DNA of 64,000 nucleotides from Priestia aryabhattai B8W22. GTDB lineage: Bacteria; Bacillota; Bacilli; Bacillales; Bacillaceae_H. The translations under genes were made by a program, and so were the position numbers. Position 1 is the first letter of the stretch, and each line of letters opens with the position of its first letter. Under the pieces are notes generated by a model, which saw only the letters and a program-made list of their open reading frames with translations, made no database searches and was not told the origin of the DNA. Shown here in pieces: positions 16,670 through 24,601 of this stretch. The stretch is taken from positions 47,794 through 111,793 of the forward strand of contig NZ_JYOO01000018.1 in the NCBI RefSeq assembly GCF_000956595.1, read 5' to 3'.

Positions 16670-17302
16670 TTATGCTTTCTCACCCACTACAGCAAAACGT
16701 TCGTTTACATAGTTTTTATTCTCTAACTCATCTATTAAAGCAATCGCATAATCAGCATAGCTAATATAGCTTTCATTTTGACTATTTGTGATCACGTGAT
16801 CTTTTCCTAATTGATAGGCTCCAGTGCGAGCACCTTCTGGGTCAAAAAAAGCGGCTGGGCTTAAATAAGTCCAATCTATAGTTGATTTTTCTAGTTCTTT
16901 TAAACCTTTGCCCATATTTGAAGCCGTTGGATAATAAGCTGCTGGAAAACCTTCTGTGCTCATTAAAGGCGTTGTTTTTTCTGCATCTACAAATAAACTT
17001 CCTGCTCCGCCCACTACTGCGAGTCGCGTTTGAACACCTTGAAATGCTTTAATAAGTGATTGTATAGACTCAACGTGCATCTGTTCACTTCCGGGAGGTG
17101 CATTAAATGCGTCTACCACAGCATCGAACTGTTCAATGTCTTTTGAAGTAATGACAAAAATATCTTTTTCAATTACGTTTGTTTGATTTTTTAGTTTAGA
17201 AGCATTTCGAACAATGGCTGTTACTTCATGTCCTCTCTGTTTTGCTTCTTCCATAATTAATTGACCTGCTTTTCCTGTTGCTCCAATAACGCCAATTTTC
17301 AT
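16670..17302 (-). CDS. NAD(P)-binding oxidoreductase (YwnB-like)
   Basis: 210-residue atypical short-chain dehydrogenase fold. IGVIGATGKAGQLIMEEA is the dinucleotide-binding loop, with GHEVTAIVRN and VVGGAGSLFVD further on and TYLSPAAFFDPEGARTG near the C-terminal half. Relatives (YwnB, BVR-B/SDR-a5-like) reduce quinones or flavins or serve as redox sensors, often induced by thiol stress. The promoter is excellent (TTGACA, 18 bases, TATAAT at 17407-17436) but its -10 lies inside a TGTAAC...GTTACA dyad repeated at 17328-17346, so expression is almost certainly repressor controlled. The regulator gene is not adjacent. Confidence 0.85.
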   Translation of the reverse strand: MKIGVIGATGKAGQLIMEEAKQRGHEVTAIVRNASKLKNQTNVIEKDIFVITSKDIEQFDAVVDAFNAPPGSEQMHVESIQSLIKAFQGVQTRLAVVGGAGSLFVDAEKTTPLMSTEGFPAAYYPTASNMGKGLKELEKSTIDWTYLSPAAFFDPEGARTGAYQLGKDHVITNSQNESYISYADYAIALIDELENKNYVNERFAVVGEKA

Positions 17303-17327
17303 TTTTATTCTCTCCTTTTATTTTAGT

Positions 17328-17346
17328 TGTAACCACAATAGTTACA
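17328..17346. promoter_or_regulatory. Operator dyad, downstream copy
   Basis: TGTAACCACAATAGTTACA, a 6-7-6 dyad nearly identical to the one at 17400-17418 (differs in two central bases). It lies in the leader of the YwnB-like gene, 72 bases from the promoter copy, suited to cooperative repression. Confidence 0.65.
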
Positions 17347-17399
17347 CATAGCACAAAAAAATTGAGCTTTTATAGCACTGCTATTTCTTTTCGGCTCGT

Positions 17400-17436
17400 T
17401 GTAACCATTATAGTTACACACTATTCAATTTGTCAA
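17400..17436 (-). promoter_or_regulatory. Sigma-A promoter with overlapping operator dyad
   Basis: Minus strand: -35 TTGACA (17436-17431), 18-base spacer, -10 TATAAT (17412-17407). The -10 forms the centre of TGTAACCATTATAGTTACA (17400-17418), so a dimeric repressor bound there would block RNA polymerase. Motif shape recalls Rrf2- or HxlR-type operators; the family is a guess. Confidence 0.8.
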
Positions 17437-17724
17437 CCTCACTATTCATTTTTTTACGAGATAAAAGATTTTAGGGATCGCTAAAAAATCCACAAAACAA
17501 TAGCTTATTTACTATTTCAAAATATATCCATATTTTCAACTTATTTTTATCTCAGAGTACTTTTTTATGAAAAAAGGTTTCTTTTTTATAAAAAAGTGTT
17601 ATACTAGGTATATTATTTCTTGTTCGGTGTTAACAAATAGAAAGACTTTCTTTAAAGTGATTCTTATTGAAATTGAGCAGAGATAGTAATATATTCGTGG
17701 ATTTTCCACACAGGAGGTACTACA

Positions 17725-17922
17725 ATGGTACAAGGTAAAGTAAAATGGTTTAATGCAGAAAAAGGTTTTGGATTCATCGAAGTAGAAGGACAAGACGACG
17801 TATTCGTACACTTCTCAGCTATCCAAGGCGAAGGTTTCAAATCACTTGAAGAAGGTCAAGAAGTTACATTTGAAATCGAAGATGGAGCTCGTGGACCACA
17901 AGCTGCTAACGTTCAAAAGTAA
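17725..17922 (+). CDS. Cold-shock protein (CspA/CspB family)
   Basis: 65-residue single cold-shock domain: [17 protein letters not shown] carries RNP1 (KGFGFIEV) and DVFVHFSAI carries RNP2. It binds single-stranded RNA/DNA and acts as an RNA chaperone. ATG 17725 follows AGGAGG. A leader of roughly 110 bases between a likely -10 (TATACT, 17600-17605) and the start is typical of csp genes whose 5' UTR controls temperature-dependent translation. A strong terminator follows. Several csp paralogues are usual in bacilli, so no specific letter is assigned. Confidence 0.96.
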   Translation: MVQGKVKWFNAEKGFGFIEVEGQDDVFVHFSAIQGEGFKSLEEGQEVTFEIEDGARGPQAANVQK

Positions 17923-17928
17923 TTGATT

Positions 17929-17961
17929 AAGAAGCTGTCACTTTAGTGACAGCTTCTTTTT
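17929..17961 (+). terminator. Rho-independent terminator of csp
   Basis: Stem AAGAAGCTGTCACT/AGTGACAGCTTCTT with a two-base loop and T-tract, seven bases past the stop; the right side abuts the amidohydrolase stop, so it can serve both genes. Confidence 0.92.
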
Positions 17962-17969
17962 ATGTCTAT

Positions 17970-19298
17970 TTAACCAATTAAAATTTGATTTTCCTGCCAA
18001 AGATTAGTCAAGTTCGTATCAGCAAGCCGCTGATGCGTCTCTTTTACGCTAAGCCAGCGATGCTTGTTGAAAACAAAGCGAGTTTCAGGAAGTTCAGTCC
18101 ATATTTCCTGTACAGACTGCACATTTAATAGAACAAAGTTTGCTTCGTTTCCTTCTTCCACTCCATACTTTTCTTTTCCAATCAGCCGGGCTGGTATACT
18201 TGTAATCATTCGGAGCAACTGCCGCTGATCATCCGGACTTCCCATATGTGCAGCATAGGCAGTTAGTAACCCTACTTGCAGCAAGTCTGCTTTTCCAAAC
18301 GGATGAAAGGGGTCGTTCACGTTATCAGATGCAGTAGCAATCGGAATCGCTGCTTTTTGTATGTCGCGAATACGCGTTACGCCTCGTCTTACAATTCCTT
18401 TATCTTCTCTTCCCTGTAAATATAAATTAGAAGCAGGTAATGTGACAACTCCAATTTTAGCCTGTTTCAAAAGGTTTAAGATTTCTTTCACTTTTGCATC
18501 CTTCATTCCTGCAAGCGAACAAAGATGCCCCACTACCACTTTTCCTTCCATATTCAATTCAATTGTTCTATGAGCAATATTAATTATTGTATCAACAGAC
18601 GGATCATCGCTTTCATCCACATGTAAGTCAAGAGGTTTATTATAGGCTTGAGCGAGCGAAAACAGAGCATCAATCTCTTTTTCTGGATTTCTAGCTAAAT
18701 GAGGACAGCCTCCAATCGCATCAATTTCAAGATCGAATGCTCGTTCAATTTTATTCATCTTATGCATATCATCAATGTCTAGGTTAGAGAATAGCGGAAC
18801 AACCTGCACGTCCATATACGGGTTTAATTCATCTCTCACTTCGACAGCCGCTTGTAAACTTCGAAATAAACTATCTTCTTCCATGCTGCAGTCAAAATCA
18901 ATATGCGTTCGAATCGTAGTCGTACCGTTAGCTAATGCCTGCAAAGCAGTTTTTAACATTCGCTGCTTAATTTCTTCTTCTGGAAATGCAGGCAGGCTGC
19001 TGCTGTAGTTTTTGATGGCTTCTTGAAGAGTTCCAGATAGATTGGGCACTTGAGGAAGCGAATGAGCTTTGTCTAAATGCATATGCATATCTACAAATCC
19101 TGGTAATAGCACACGACCCTGTGCATCAAGTGAGCTTTCTTTTCCTAACACGGCCGCGTGCAGCGGAAAAAACTCGTCACCTTCAAGATAACCGTTTTGT
19201 AAAACGATAGAAGTATACATTCCATTTGAAATTTTCACTTCAAAAAGAGCGTGATCGTGCATAATTGGCAAACGAACATTAATTAAGTGAAGCAACAT
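17970..19298 (-). CDS. Cytosine-deaminase-like amidohydrolase
   Basis: 442-residue metal-dependent hydrolase of the CodA type. VLLPGFVDMHMHLDKAHS (about residues 63-80) has the HxHxDK signature, TIRTHIDFD follows, and LHVDESDDP, GHLCSLAG and TASDNVNDPFHPFG supply further metal and substrate residues. CodA relatives deaminate cytosine, isoguanine or other cyclic ureas/guanidines; the exact substrate is not readable. ATG 19298 follows GAGGAGGGAA. Upstream on the same strand lie a terminator (19444-19473), an attenuator-like hairpin (19650-19714) and a guanine riboswitch (19818-19886), so it is the nearest candidate target of that switch, though 520 bases away. Confidence 0.85.
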   Translation of the reverse strand: MLLHLINVRLPIMHDHALFEVKISNGMYTSIVLQNGYLEGDEFFPLHAAVLGKESSLDAQGRVLLPGFVDMHMHLDKAHSLPQVPNLSGTLQEAIKNYSSSLPAFPEEEIKQRMLKTALQALANGTTTIRTHIDFDCSMEEDSLFRSLQAAVEVRDELNPYMDVQVVPLFSNLDIDDMHKMNKIERAFDLEIDAIGGCPHLARNPEKEIDALFSLAQAYNKPLDLHVDESDDPSVDTIINIAHRTIELNMEGKVVVGHLCSLAGMKDAKVKEILNLLKQAKIGVVTLPASNLYLQGREDKGIVRRGVTRIRDIQKAAIPIATASDNVNDPFHPFGKADLLQVGLLTAYAAHMGSPDDQRQLLRMITSIPARLIGKEKYGVEEGNEANFVLLNVQSVQEIWTELPETRFVFNKHRWLSVKETHQRLADTNLTNLWQENQILIG

Positions 19299-19443
19299 AA
19301 TTCCCTCCTCAATTTTTCAACTTCTTCATTTTTCATAGACCGCTTTATCTTCTCTATCATTTATTGTTTAAAGCATTAATTCGCCAAATTTCGCAAATCA
19401 CCTTCTCTTTAGAGACCTTTATTTACAGAGAAAAAAGCAAGAA

Positions 19444-19473
19444 CAAAAAAAGAGCAGCGTCCCCACGCTGCTC
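19444..19473 (-). terminator. Rho-independent terminator in the riboswitch-to-amidohydrolase gap
   Basis: Stem GAGCAGCGT/ACGCTGCTC around CCCC, followed on the minus strand by seven T. It would stop transcription coming from the guanine riboswitch before the amidohydrolase gene. Confidence 0.85.
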
Positions 19474-19649
19474 ATCAAAGAAAAAATGCTAGAAAATAGA
19501 TAGAATGTACTTCCCATGGTTAAATGAGGGCTTACAGATAAAGCTTCAGTGAGTGATTTCATGCTTTGCATCGCTATTCTCCCCAGAAAGCAATGCAGAT
19601 ACAAACAAGAAACTTCCATCACTCGCTCATACTGTAAATAGACACATAA

Positions 19650-19714
19650 GAAAAAGCCCAAACAAAGGCAGGTCTCTCAAATACAATGAGCAAAAACCTA
19701 CCCGCCTGGGCTTT
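19650..19714 (-). terminator. Expression-platform terminator of the guanine riboswitch
   Basis: On the minus strand, about 105 bases after the aptamer: AAAGCCCA...TGGGCTTTTT with an inner pair GGTAGGT/ACCTGCC and a T-tract (plus-strand A run 19651-19655). It is the likely ligand-dependent stop of the leader RNA. Confidence 0.7.
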
Positions 19715-19817
19715 TATCCCTTCGGTGTCATATCCACTTCTTTTCAAAAATGAATATGTGAATCGCTTGGACCAAACTTTCTACTAACGTAAAAATGGGA
19801 ACCTAGATTCACTTTTT

Positions 19818-19886
19818 ACTCATAGTCCTATCATTTACGGTGATAAGGTAGAAACGTCTGAGCCATATTCTCAAACATATATGAGT
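19818..19886 (-). promoter_or_regulatory. Purine (guanine-type) riboswitch aptamer
   Basis: Read on the minus strand: P1 arm ACTCATATAT, GAATATGG, GTTTCTACC, CCGTAAA, and closing GGACTATGAGT, all the conserved joints of the purine aptamer in the right order and spacing. The base at the specificity position is C (GACTATG, not GATTATG), so it should bind guanine, hypoxanthine or xanthine, not adenine. It is followed by a terminator hairpin and then by no clear gene for over 500 bases. Promoter at 19916-19944. Confidence 0.93.
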
Positions 19887-19915
19887 GAACCGTATTTAGC
19901 TTTTTCTTATCTACA

Positions 19916-19944
19916 AATATACTATAGGTCTTTCTACAAGTCAA
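19916..19944 (-). promoter_or_regulatory. Promoter of the guanine riboswitch leader
   Basis: Minus strand: -35 TTGACT (19944-19939), 17-base spacer, -10 TATATT (19921-19916). Transcription would begin about 20 bases before the aptamer P1. Confidence 0.75.
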
Positions 19945-20041
19945 CTATAAACGAATAATCTTTTCAATAAAATTATATATAGTTCGCCTTTTACAAAAGT
20001 TTACTTTTCAAAAAAGTTTGTTAAACTATCTAACACAGTAG

Positions 20042-20070
20042 TTGCATCTTCCTATAATTCTGCTTATACT
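20042..20070 (+). promoter_or_regulatory. Promoter of the guanidine-I riboswitch leader
   Basis: Plus strand: TTGCAT (20042-20047), 17-base spacer, TATACT (20065-20070). It is divergent from the guanine riboswitch promoter about 100 bases away. Confidence 0.6.
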
Positions 20071-20117
20071 TCGAACTACTTGCATTATCTATAAAGGTCT
20101 TCACTCTGTTGAAGACA

Positions 20118-20216
20118 AAAAGCGATCTAGGGTTCCGTTTAACACATGTTAAAGGCTGGTCCGAGAGAGAGCGTACGGAACGGTCCGTATACACGGAAGG
20201 ATAAAAGCCTGGGAGA
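20118..20216 (+). promoter_or_regulatory. Guanidine-I (ykkC class) riboswitch aptamer
   Basis: Shows the ykkC core in order: CTAGGGTTCCG (20127-20137), CTGGTCCGAGAGAGAGC, ACACGGAAGGATAAAAGCC and TGGGAGA. The 3' conserved segment forms the left arm of a terminator, the standard ON-switch design where ligand binding frees the gene. Subtype is judged guanidine-I; the ppGpp/PRPP variants share most of this core and cannot be fully excluded by eye. No plus-strand gene lies downstream until 22220, past two minus-strand genes. Confidence 0.92.
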
Positions 20217-20246
20217 ATGACATCATTCTCTCAGGCTTTTCTTTTT
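20203..20246 (+). terminator. Expression-platform terminator of the guanidine riboswitch
   Basis: 17-base stem AAAGCCTGGGAGAATGA / TCATTCTCTCAGGCTTT (one G-T wobble), two-base loop, then TCTTTTT. The left arm contains the aptamer's conserved GGGAGA. Read on the other strand it can also end the DedA gene (stop at 20277). Confidence 0.92.
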
Positions 20247-20276
20247 AAGGAAGTGCTTATTTAGGCCGGTCCTTTT

Positions 20277-20843
20277 TTATGTACTTTTTCTCTTTTTCAT
20301 CCACCAGCCTGCACCCACCATTACTCCCAGTATAAGAATAACAAATATTAAACGATCAACATCATGCAAATATTTTTGGATTTTTTCAATATCTCCAAGT
20401 CCTCCTACATAGAGCAAAAAAACAAACCACGGAAAAATACCTAAGGTGCTGTATAAAACAAAGTCCCTAGATTTGATTTTACTAAGGCCTGCCAAATAGG
20501 TTATATAGTTTGCGATACTGATGGGACGAGAAATCGTAATACTCCATTTTCCATATTTATGAAACCATTTTTGGGCACGCTTTATATTTTTTTCACCAAA
20601 CCAGCGCTTGGTAATAGATTCAAACCTGTATCCCATAACGAACGGAATATAGTTGAATGCGATATAAATAACGGTATTGACAGCTGAAACAATAAGGATT
20701 TTCCATATTGAAAGCTGCAGCACCGAGCCAATGAGCAAAATCGATAACGTACACGGAAAAGGAATTGCCGCAGCTTCGATTGCTGTAGCAATAAAGATGC
20801 CCACTATGCCTAAATTTTGTACAAAATCAATAAACCCTTGCAC
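20277..20843 (-). CDS. DedA/VTT-domain membrane protein
   Basis: 188-residue SNARE-associated (VTT, DedA) membrane protein: VQNLGIVGIFIATAIEAAAIPFP opens the fold, SRPISIANYITYLAGLSKIK matches the conserved R-x-P...AG block, followed by LGIFPWFVFLLYVGG and a final membrane helix ending WWMKKRKST. DedA proteins act in lipid carrier or phospholipid translocation and membrane homeostasis. I start it at GTG 20843 because AAAGGAG lies eight bases upstream and the N-terminus then matches family length; the further ATG codons (20864-20888) lack such a site. Single gene; a riboswitch transcript from the other strand would run toward its 3' end. Confidence 0.85.
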   Translation of the reverse strand: MQGFIDFVQNLGIVGIFIATAIEAAAIPFPCTLSILLIGSVLQLSIWKILIVSAVNTVIYIAFNYIPFVMGYRFESITKRWFGEKNIKRAQKWFHKYGKWSITISRPISIANYITYLAGLSKIKSRDFVLYSTLGIFPWFVFLLYVGGLGDIEKIQKYLHDVDRLIFVILILGVMVGAGWWMKKRKST

Positions 20844-21030
20844 CTTTTTTCTCCTTTCAATCATACAAATTTCACGTTCTTTCATCATAACTCAAACTAT
20901 TCAAAATTTCACGATTTCAAAGCAATTTTACTAGTAAAAAAAGCTCATACGCACCCGTTTGCTATATTTGATTATCTTCTATCATATGCAGTTCATAAAT
21001 GAAGTAATGCAAAAAAAGAAAATAGCAGAA

Positions 21031-21066
21031 AAAAACTCTTTTATTAGTTGTAATAAAAGAGTCTTT
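21031..21066 (-). terminator. Rho-independent terminator
   Basis: Stem ACTCTTTTATTA/TAATAAAAGAGT around GTTG, flanked by A and T runs, just past the stop at 21079 on the minus strand. Confidence 0.8.
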
Positions 21067-21078
21067 TCTGTCTTGCTA

Positions 21079-22059
21079 TCATTTAATTTTAGCAATAATT
21101 TTCCCTTTCACATGGCGTTTTGAAAGCTCTTCTAATGCACTTGGCACTTCTTTTAACGAGATGATGCGCTCAATCATCGGAGCTACTTTCTTCTCTGCTA
21201 CTAATGCTAAAAGCTCATCGCCCATTTTTGCTAAATCCGCTTGTGCAATCATGTCATCGATGTGGTGTGCAGCATTTAAAGCTACTTCATGATAAGAAAT
21301 CACCTTTGTAAAAGGCTTTACTTTTGTATAATCAGGTGCACCAGCAATATGTGCTAAATGTCCTCTATAGGCAATCATATCTAAAGAATCAGTTGCGTTC
21401 TTTGCGCTCACCGTGTCAAGCACAGCATCTACGCCGCGGCCATTTGTCAGCTCCAATACTTTTTCTACGACGTTTTCCTCGCGATAATCAATTACATAAT
21501 CAGCTCCTAACGACTTCACATATTCATGGTTATGTGCTGAAGCTGTTGAGAAAACGATTTTTCCAGCGTTTTTAGCAAGCTGCACGCCAAAGCCGCCTAC
21601 GCCTCCAGCTCCTCCGTGAATTAAAATGGTTTGAATATGGTTCATTGGAAGTTTACGAAATAGTGCTTCATACGCCGTGTAACCTGCAGTAGGTAAAGCA
21701 GCAGCTTCTTCAAATGTAACAGCATCAGGAATGCGCGAAATTGAATGAGCAGTTGTAACCGCATATTCAGCATATCCGCCTTTTTTCATAAAGTCCCCGT
21801 GATAGACAACGCGGTCTCCTTTTTTCCAGTCAACTACTCCTTCTCCAATTTCATCAATTGTCCCAGCTACATCTAAACCTAGAATGTGAGGATATGTCCA
21901 ATGAGGGTTTCCGTTAATAGCCGTTTTATAATCAACTGGATTAAGCCCCACTGCGTGAACTTCAACTACTACTTCTCCTTTATTCGGAAGAGGTTTTTCC
22001 ACTTCTTCTACTTTCATTTCTGTCCATTTATTTTTATCTTGCAATAATAATGCTTTCAT
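21079..22059 (-). CDS. Zinc-independent MDR quinone/enone oxidoreductase
   Basis: 326-residue medium-chain dehydrogenase/reductase. The N-terminal GroES-like domain has VGLNPVDYKTAINGN and ILGLDVAGTIDEIG; the Rossmann half has LIHGGAGGVGGFGVQLAKNAG (NADPH site) and SLGADYVIDYREENV. No structural-zinc cysteine cluster is seen, which places it with NADPH:quinone reductases and 2-enone reductases. Divergent from the LysR gene at 22220 with a 160-base shared control region, so that LysR protein likely regulates it in response to a reactive quinone or carbonyl compound. Confidence 0.9.
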   Translation of the reverse strand: MKALLLQDKNKWTEMKVEEVEKPLPNKGEVVVEVHAVGLNPVDYKTAINGNPHWTYPHILGLDVAGTIDEIGEGVVDWKKGDRVVYHGDFMKKGGYAEYAVTTAHSISRIPDAVTFEEAAALPTAGYTAYEALFRKLPMNHIQTILIHGGAGGVGGFGVQLAKNAGKIVFSTASAHNHEYVKSLGADYVIDYREENVVEKVLELTNGRGVDAVLDTVSAKNATDSLDMIAYRGHLAHIAGAPDYTKVKPFTKVISYHEVALNAAHHIDDMIAQADLAKMGDELLALVAEKKVAPMIERIISLKEVPSALEELSKRHVKGKIIAKIK

Positions 22060-22219
22060 AGTTTAACTCTCCTTTTAAATCACTTGGCTAGCGGTGCTTT
22101 TATTATTTTATCTAAAAATGATTTGCTTACTATTTTTATTTTAAAGAGAGCTTGTCTATAATACAAATTAGAAAATAAATAGACATCCATAAATAAATTT
22201 ATAAGAAAGGATGGCGTGA

Positions 22220-23116
22220 ATGATTGATTTTGAATGGTACCGCAGCTTTATTAGCATTTACAAATATCGATCTGTTTCTGAAGCGGCCAGAGCAAGGATC
22301 TTAACGCAGCCGGCCATGAGTCAGCACTTAGCTGCTTTAGAAGCTGAAATAGGCGAAGATTTATTTATCCGGGCACCGAGAAAGATGATTCCAACTGAAA
22401 AAGGCAAAGAACTGTACACGCGTATTGTCCCGTTAATTGAAAGTCTAGAAGCTGCTTCACTCCAATTAAAAATGAGCGCATCATCTCCCGACGCGCTGCC
22501 AGTCGTAAAAATTGGTTCTCCCGTAGAGTATTTTACGGAACAAGCTTTAGAAAGAATAAAAGATGCAGGTATCCGCTGCTACAGCCAGTTTGGTATTGCT
22601 TCTGTTTTACTGGAAAAGATACAAAACGACGAAATTGATATTGCTATTACAACCCAAAGATTGCAAATACCAGGAGTCGAATATACGGTCATTGAAGAAG
22701 AAGAGTTTGTCTTAACTGTCCCTCCTTCTTTTGAAATGACACCCAGTGAAGACATAGAGGATTTTTTATACAATCAGCGGTGGATTAGCTATGGCCTTGA
22801 ACTTCCTATTATTAGGCGTTTTTGGCGGCAGCATTTTAAAAAACGGCCTGAAATTCAGCCTCATCATGTGCTTCCAAATCTTCAAACGGTGTTAAAAGCC
22901 ATTCAGCATCACATGGGAATCAGCCTGCTTCCCCGCTATTTGATTCAAGAAGCGCTCCGAGAAAAAAAGGTGAAAATCGAACTTGAACATTTAGCGGTAA
23001 AAAATCAGATCTTTCTTGCTTATAAACTTAAGCATCGAGATCATCCAGTCATTCAAAAAACGATACGCTCGTTAAAAAAGAAGAGGTTGAGAAATAACGA
23101 CATGAATCCATTCTAA
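22220..23116 (+). CDS. LysR family transcriptional regulator
   Basis: 298-residue LysR protein: winged HTH in the first 60 residues (SVSEAARARILTQPAMSQHLAALEAEIGEDLFIR), then a periplasmic-binding-like effector domain. ATG 22220 follows AAAGGATG. It is divergent from the MDR reductase gene, the usual LysR target arrangement. The last nine or so residues (RLRNNDMNPF) and the stop codon are encoded by the left end of repeat copy D (TTGAGAAATAACGACATGAATCC...), so the original C-terminus has been replaced by repeat sequence; the effector domain itself is complete, so the protein probably still folds. Confidence 0.92.
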   Translation: MIDFEWYRSFISIYKYRSVSEAARARILTQPAMSQHLAALEAEIGEDLFIRAPRKMIPTEKGKELYTRIVPLIESLEAASLQLKMSASSPDALPVVKIGSPVEYFTEQALERIKDAGIRCYSQFGIASVLLEKIQNDEIDIAITTQRLQIPGVEYTVIEEEEFVLTVPPSFEMTPSEDIEDFLYNQRWISYGLELPIIRRFWRQHFKKRPEIQPHHVLPNLQTVLKAIQHHMGISLLPRYLIQEALREKKVKIELEHLAVKNQIFLAYKLKHRDHPVIQKTIRSLKKKRLRNNDMNPF

Positions 23117-23427
23117 AGACGAACAAATAGGATAACATGAGCGGAACCGCTTGTGACACCGCAGTTGATTTCCATGCAAGGCTTCGCTTTCCGCGGGCGG
23201 CCGCTGAGCCTCCTCGTCGCTTACGCTCCTGCGGGGTCTCACCTGTTCCGCTTTTCCCGCAGGAGTCTTTGCCTTGCCCTCCAATCAACTGCTAGAAGGA
23301 ACGAAAACAGATGAAACCTCCGTTCACCATAGCAAAAAAAAAAACGAACCACTAATCAAACATCTTGATTAGTGGTTCGTCTTTCACCTCGTCTAAAATC
23401 ATTTTGTTCCAGTCTCTTCTTTTTTTG
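23080..23427 (-). repeat. Interspersed repeat, long form (copy D), inside two gene ends
   Basis: Long copy with left end AAGAGGTTGAGAAATAAC, GC-rich core (CTTTCCGCGGGCGG, CTCCTGCGGG/CCCGCAGGAG), the stem ACGAACCACTAATCAA/TTGATTAGTGGTTCGT, and right end TTTTGTTCCAGTCTCTTCTT. The LysR gene on the plus strand and the AI-2E transporter gene on the minus strand both terminate within it. Confidence 0.92.
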
Positions 23428-24433
23428 ACAGTTTCTGTGCTGAATCTACTCCTACTAAATCTAAAAAGAAAATAAAAATAGGAATACCAAGGATCAGCCC
23501 CCATACGCCCAAGAAATGTTCACCAAATACTAAAATGATAAACGTAATGAACGTTGGCAAATTGGTTTTAGATGACATAAGCTTTGGATTTAATACATAG
23601 CTTTCAAGTGCGTGAAGTACTACCACCATAATTAATACAGATAGTACTTTTACACCGCCTCCTAAACTGTAAGCGATTGTACAAAGCGGAATGAGTGAAA
23701 CAAATACTCCAAGAACCGGCACTAGCCCTAGTAGAAAGACCATAACGCCAAGTGCAAGCAAATTAGGAAACCCTAACACCCACAGCGCAATAACGGATAA
23801 AATGCTGTTCACAAAAGCGATAATAAACTGAACTTCTATTACCTTGCCGAAGGAATTAACAAATTTTCTTCCCAAATAGCCAGCTTCTTGAAAAAACCAG
23901 CCCAGCCTAGATTGTTCCAACTGGACAAATAATCGGTGAATCCGCGACTTTTCAAGTAAAAAGAATAAGCTTAACAAGAGTGCTAAGAAAACTTGTGCAC
24001 TTACTTTTCCAATATTGGATAAATAGCTGTATACTAAATCAATATTCTGCTGAATATTTTCTGGTGATTTGAATCTCTTTAGATTATCGATAATATAGGT
24101 GACGAATGTATTATCAGGGGGATGCTTGTAAAAATACATCAGCTTCTGTACAAGCTCGGTAACTTGCGTCATAATAACCGGGATATATACATATCCTACA
24201 ATACCGAGGGCCCCAATCAGTGCGATATAGATGACGATGAGTATAAGCGTTGAATTAAGCGGAAGCTTTCTTCTTAACGTTTGTTGAAAACGACCAATTA
24301 AAAAGGTAAAAATAAACGTAAATAACAGCAGCTGAAGCATACTTCTAATGCTGACAAGTAAAACTGTAATGATAATAAGCGTAATGATGCGAACAGTAAG
24401 TTTGTTGTGAAGCCAACTTCTTGCAATATTCAT
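23399..24433 (-). CDS. AI-2E family transporter (YdbI-like)
   Basis: 344-residue integral membrane protein of the AI-2E/PurR-permease-like family: paired N-terminal helices (residues 15-31 and 33-47), helix near 60-85, a soluble middle (about 90-150), then the family block WVLGFPNLLALGVMVFLLGLVPVLG and ILGIPIFIFFLDLVG. Members export small molecules or act in Na+/H+ exchange; only a few concern autoinducer-2. The final residues (EETGTK) and stop are encoded by the right end of repeat copy D. Single gene; no obvious partner. Confidence 0.9.
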   Translation of the reverse strand: MNIARSWLHNKLTVRIITLIIITVLLVSIRSMLQLLLFTFIFTFLIGRFQQTLRRKLPLNSTLILIVIYIALIGALGIVGYVYIPVIMTQVTELVQKLMYFYKHPPDNTFVTYIIDNLKRFKSPENIQQNIDLVYSYLSNIGKVSAQVFLALLLSLFFLLEKSRIHRLFVQLEQSRLGWFFQEAGYLGRKFVNSFGKVIEVQFIIAFVNSILSVIALWVLGFPNLLALGVMVFLLGLVPVLGVFVSLIPLCTIAYSLGGGVKVLSVLIMVVVLHALESYVLNPKLMSSKTNLPTFITFIILVFGEHFLGVWGLILGIPIFIFFLDLVGVDSAQKLSKKEETGTK

Positions 24434-24489
24434 GAAACCTTCAATTCTCCTATCTCTCTTTTTCCCAAGTCATTTGTATACATATAAAT

Positions 24490-24522
24490 AAAACGGATAC
24501 GCTAGACGCTCATATCCGTTTT
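24490..24522 (-). terminator. Rho-independent terminator of bluB
   Basis: Stem AAAACGGATA/TATCCGTTTT with an inner GC/GC pair, about 80 bases after the bluB stop (24602) on the minus strand. Confidence 0.65.
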
Positions 24523-24601
24523 CGCTATATATAGTGTATCATTTAATATTCAAATTTTACTATATTTCGGCGCTTTTTAGTATGTCTTTATTTTTTCTTC
24601 G

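Noticed and set aside
19419..19571. Possible 50-aa hydrophobic protein behind the guanine riboswitch
   Set aside because: A GGGGAG site is well placed, but an intrinsic terminator (19444-19473) lies inside the frame and the sequence is low-complexity. Left as a question in the findings, not annotated.
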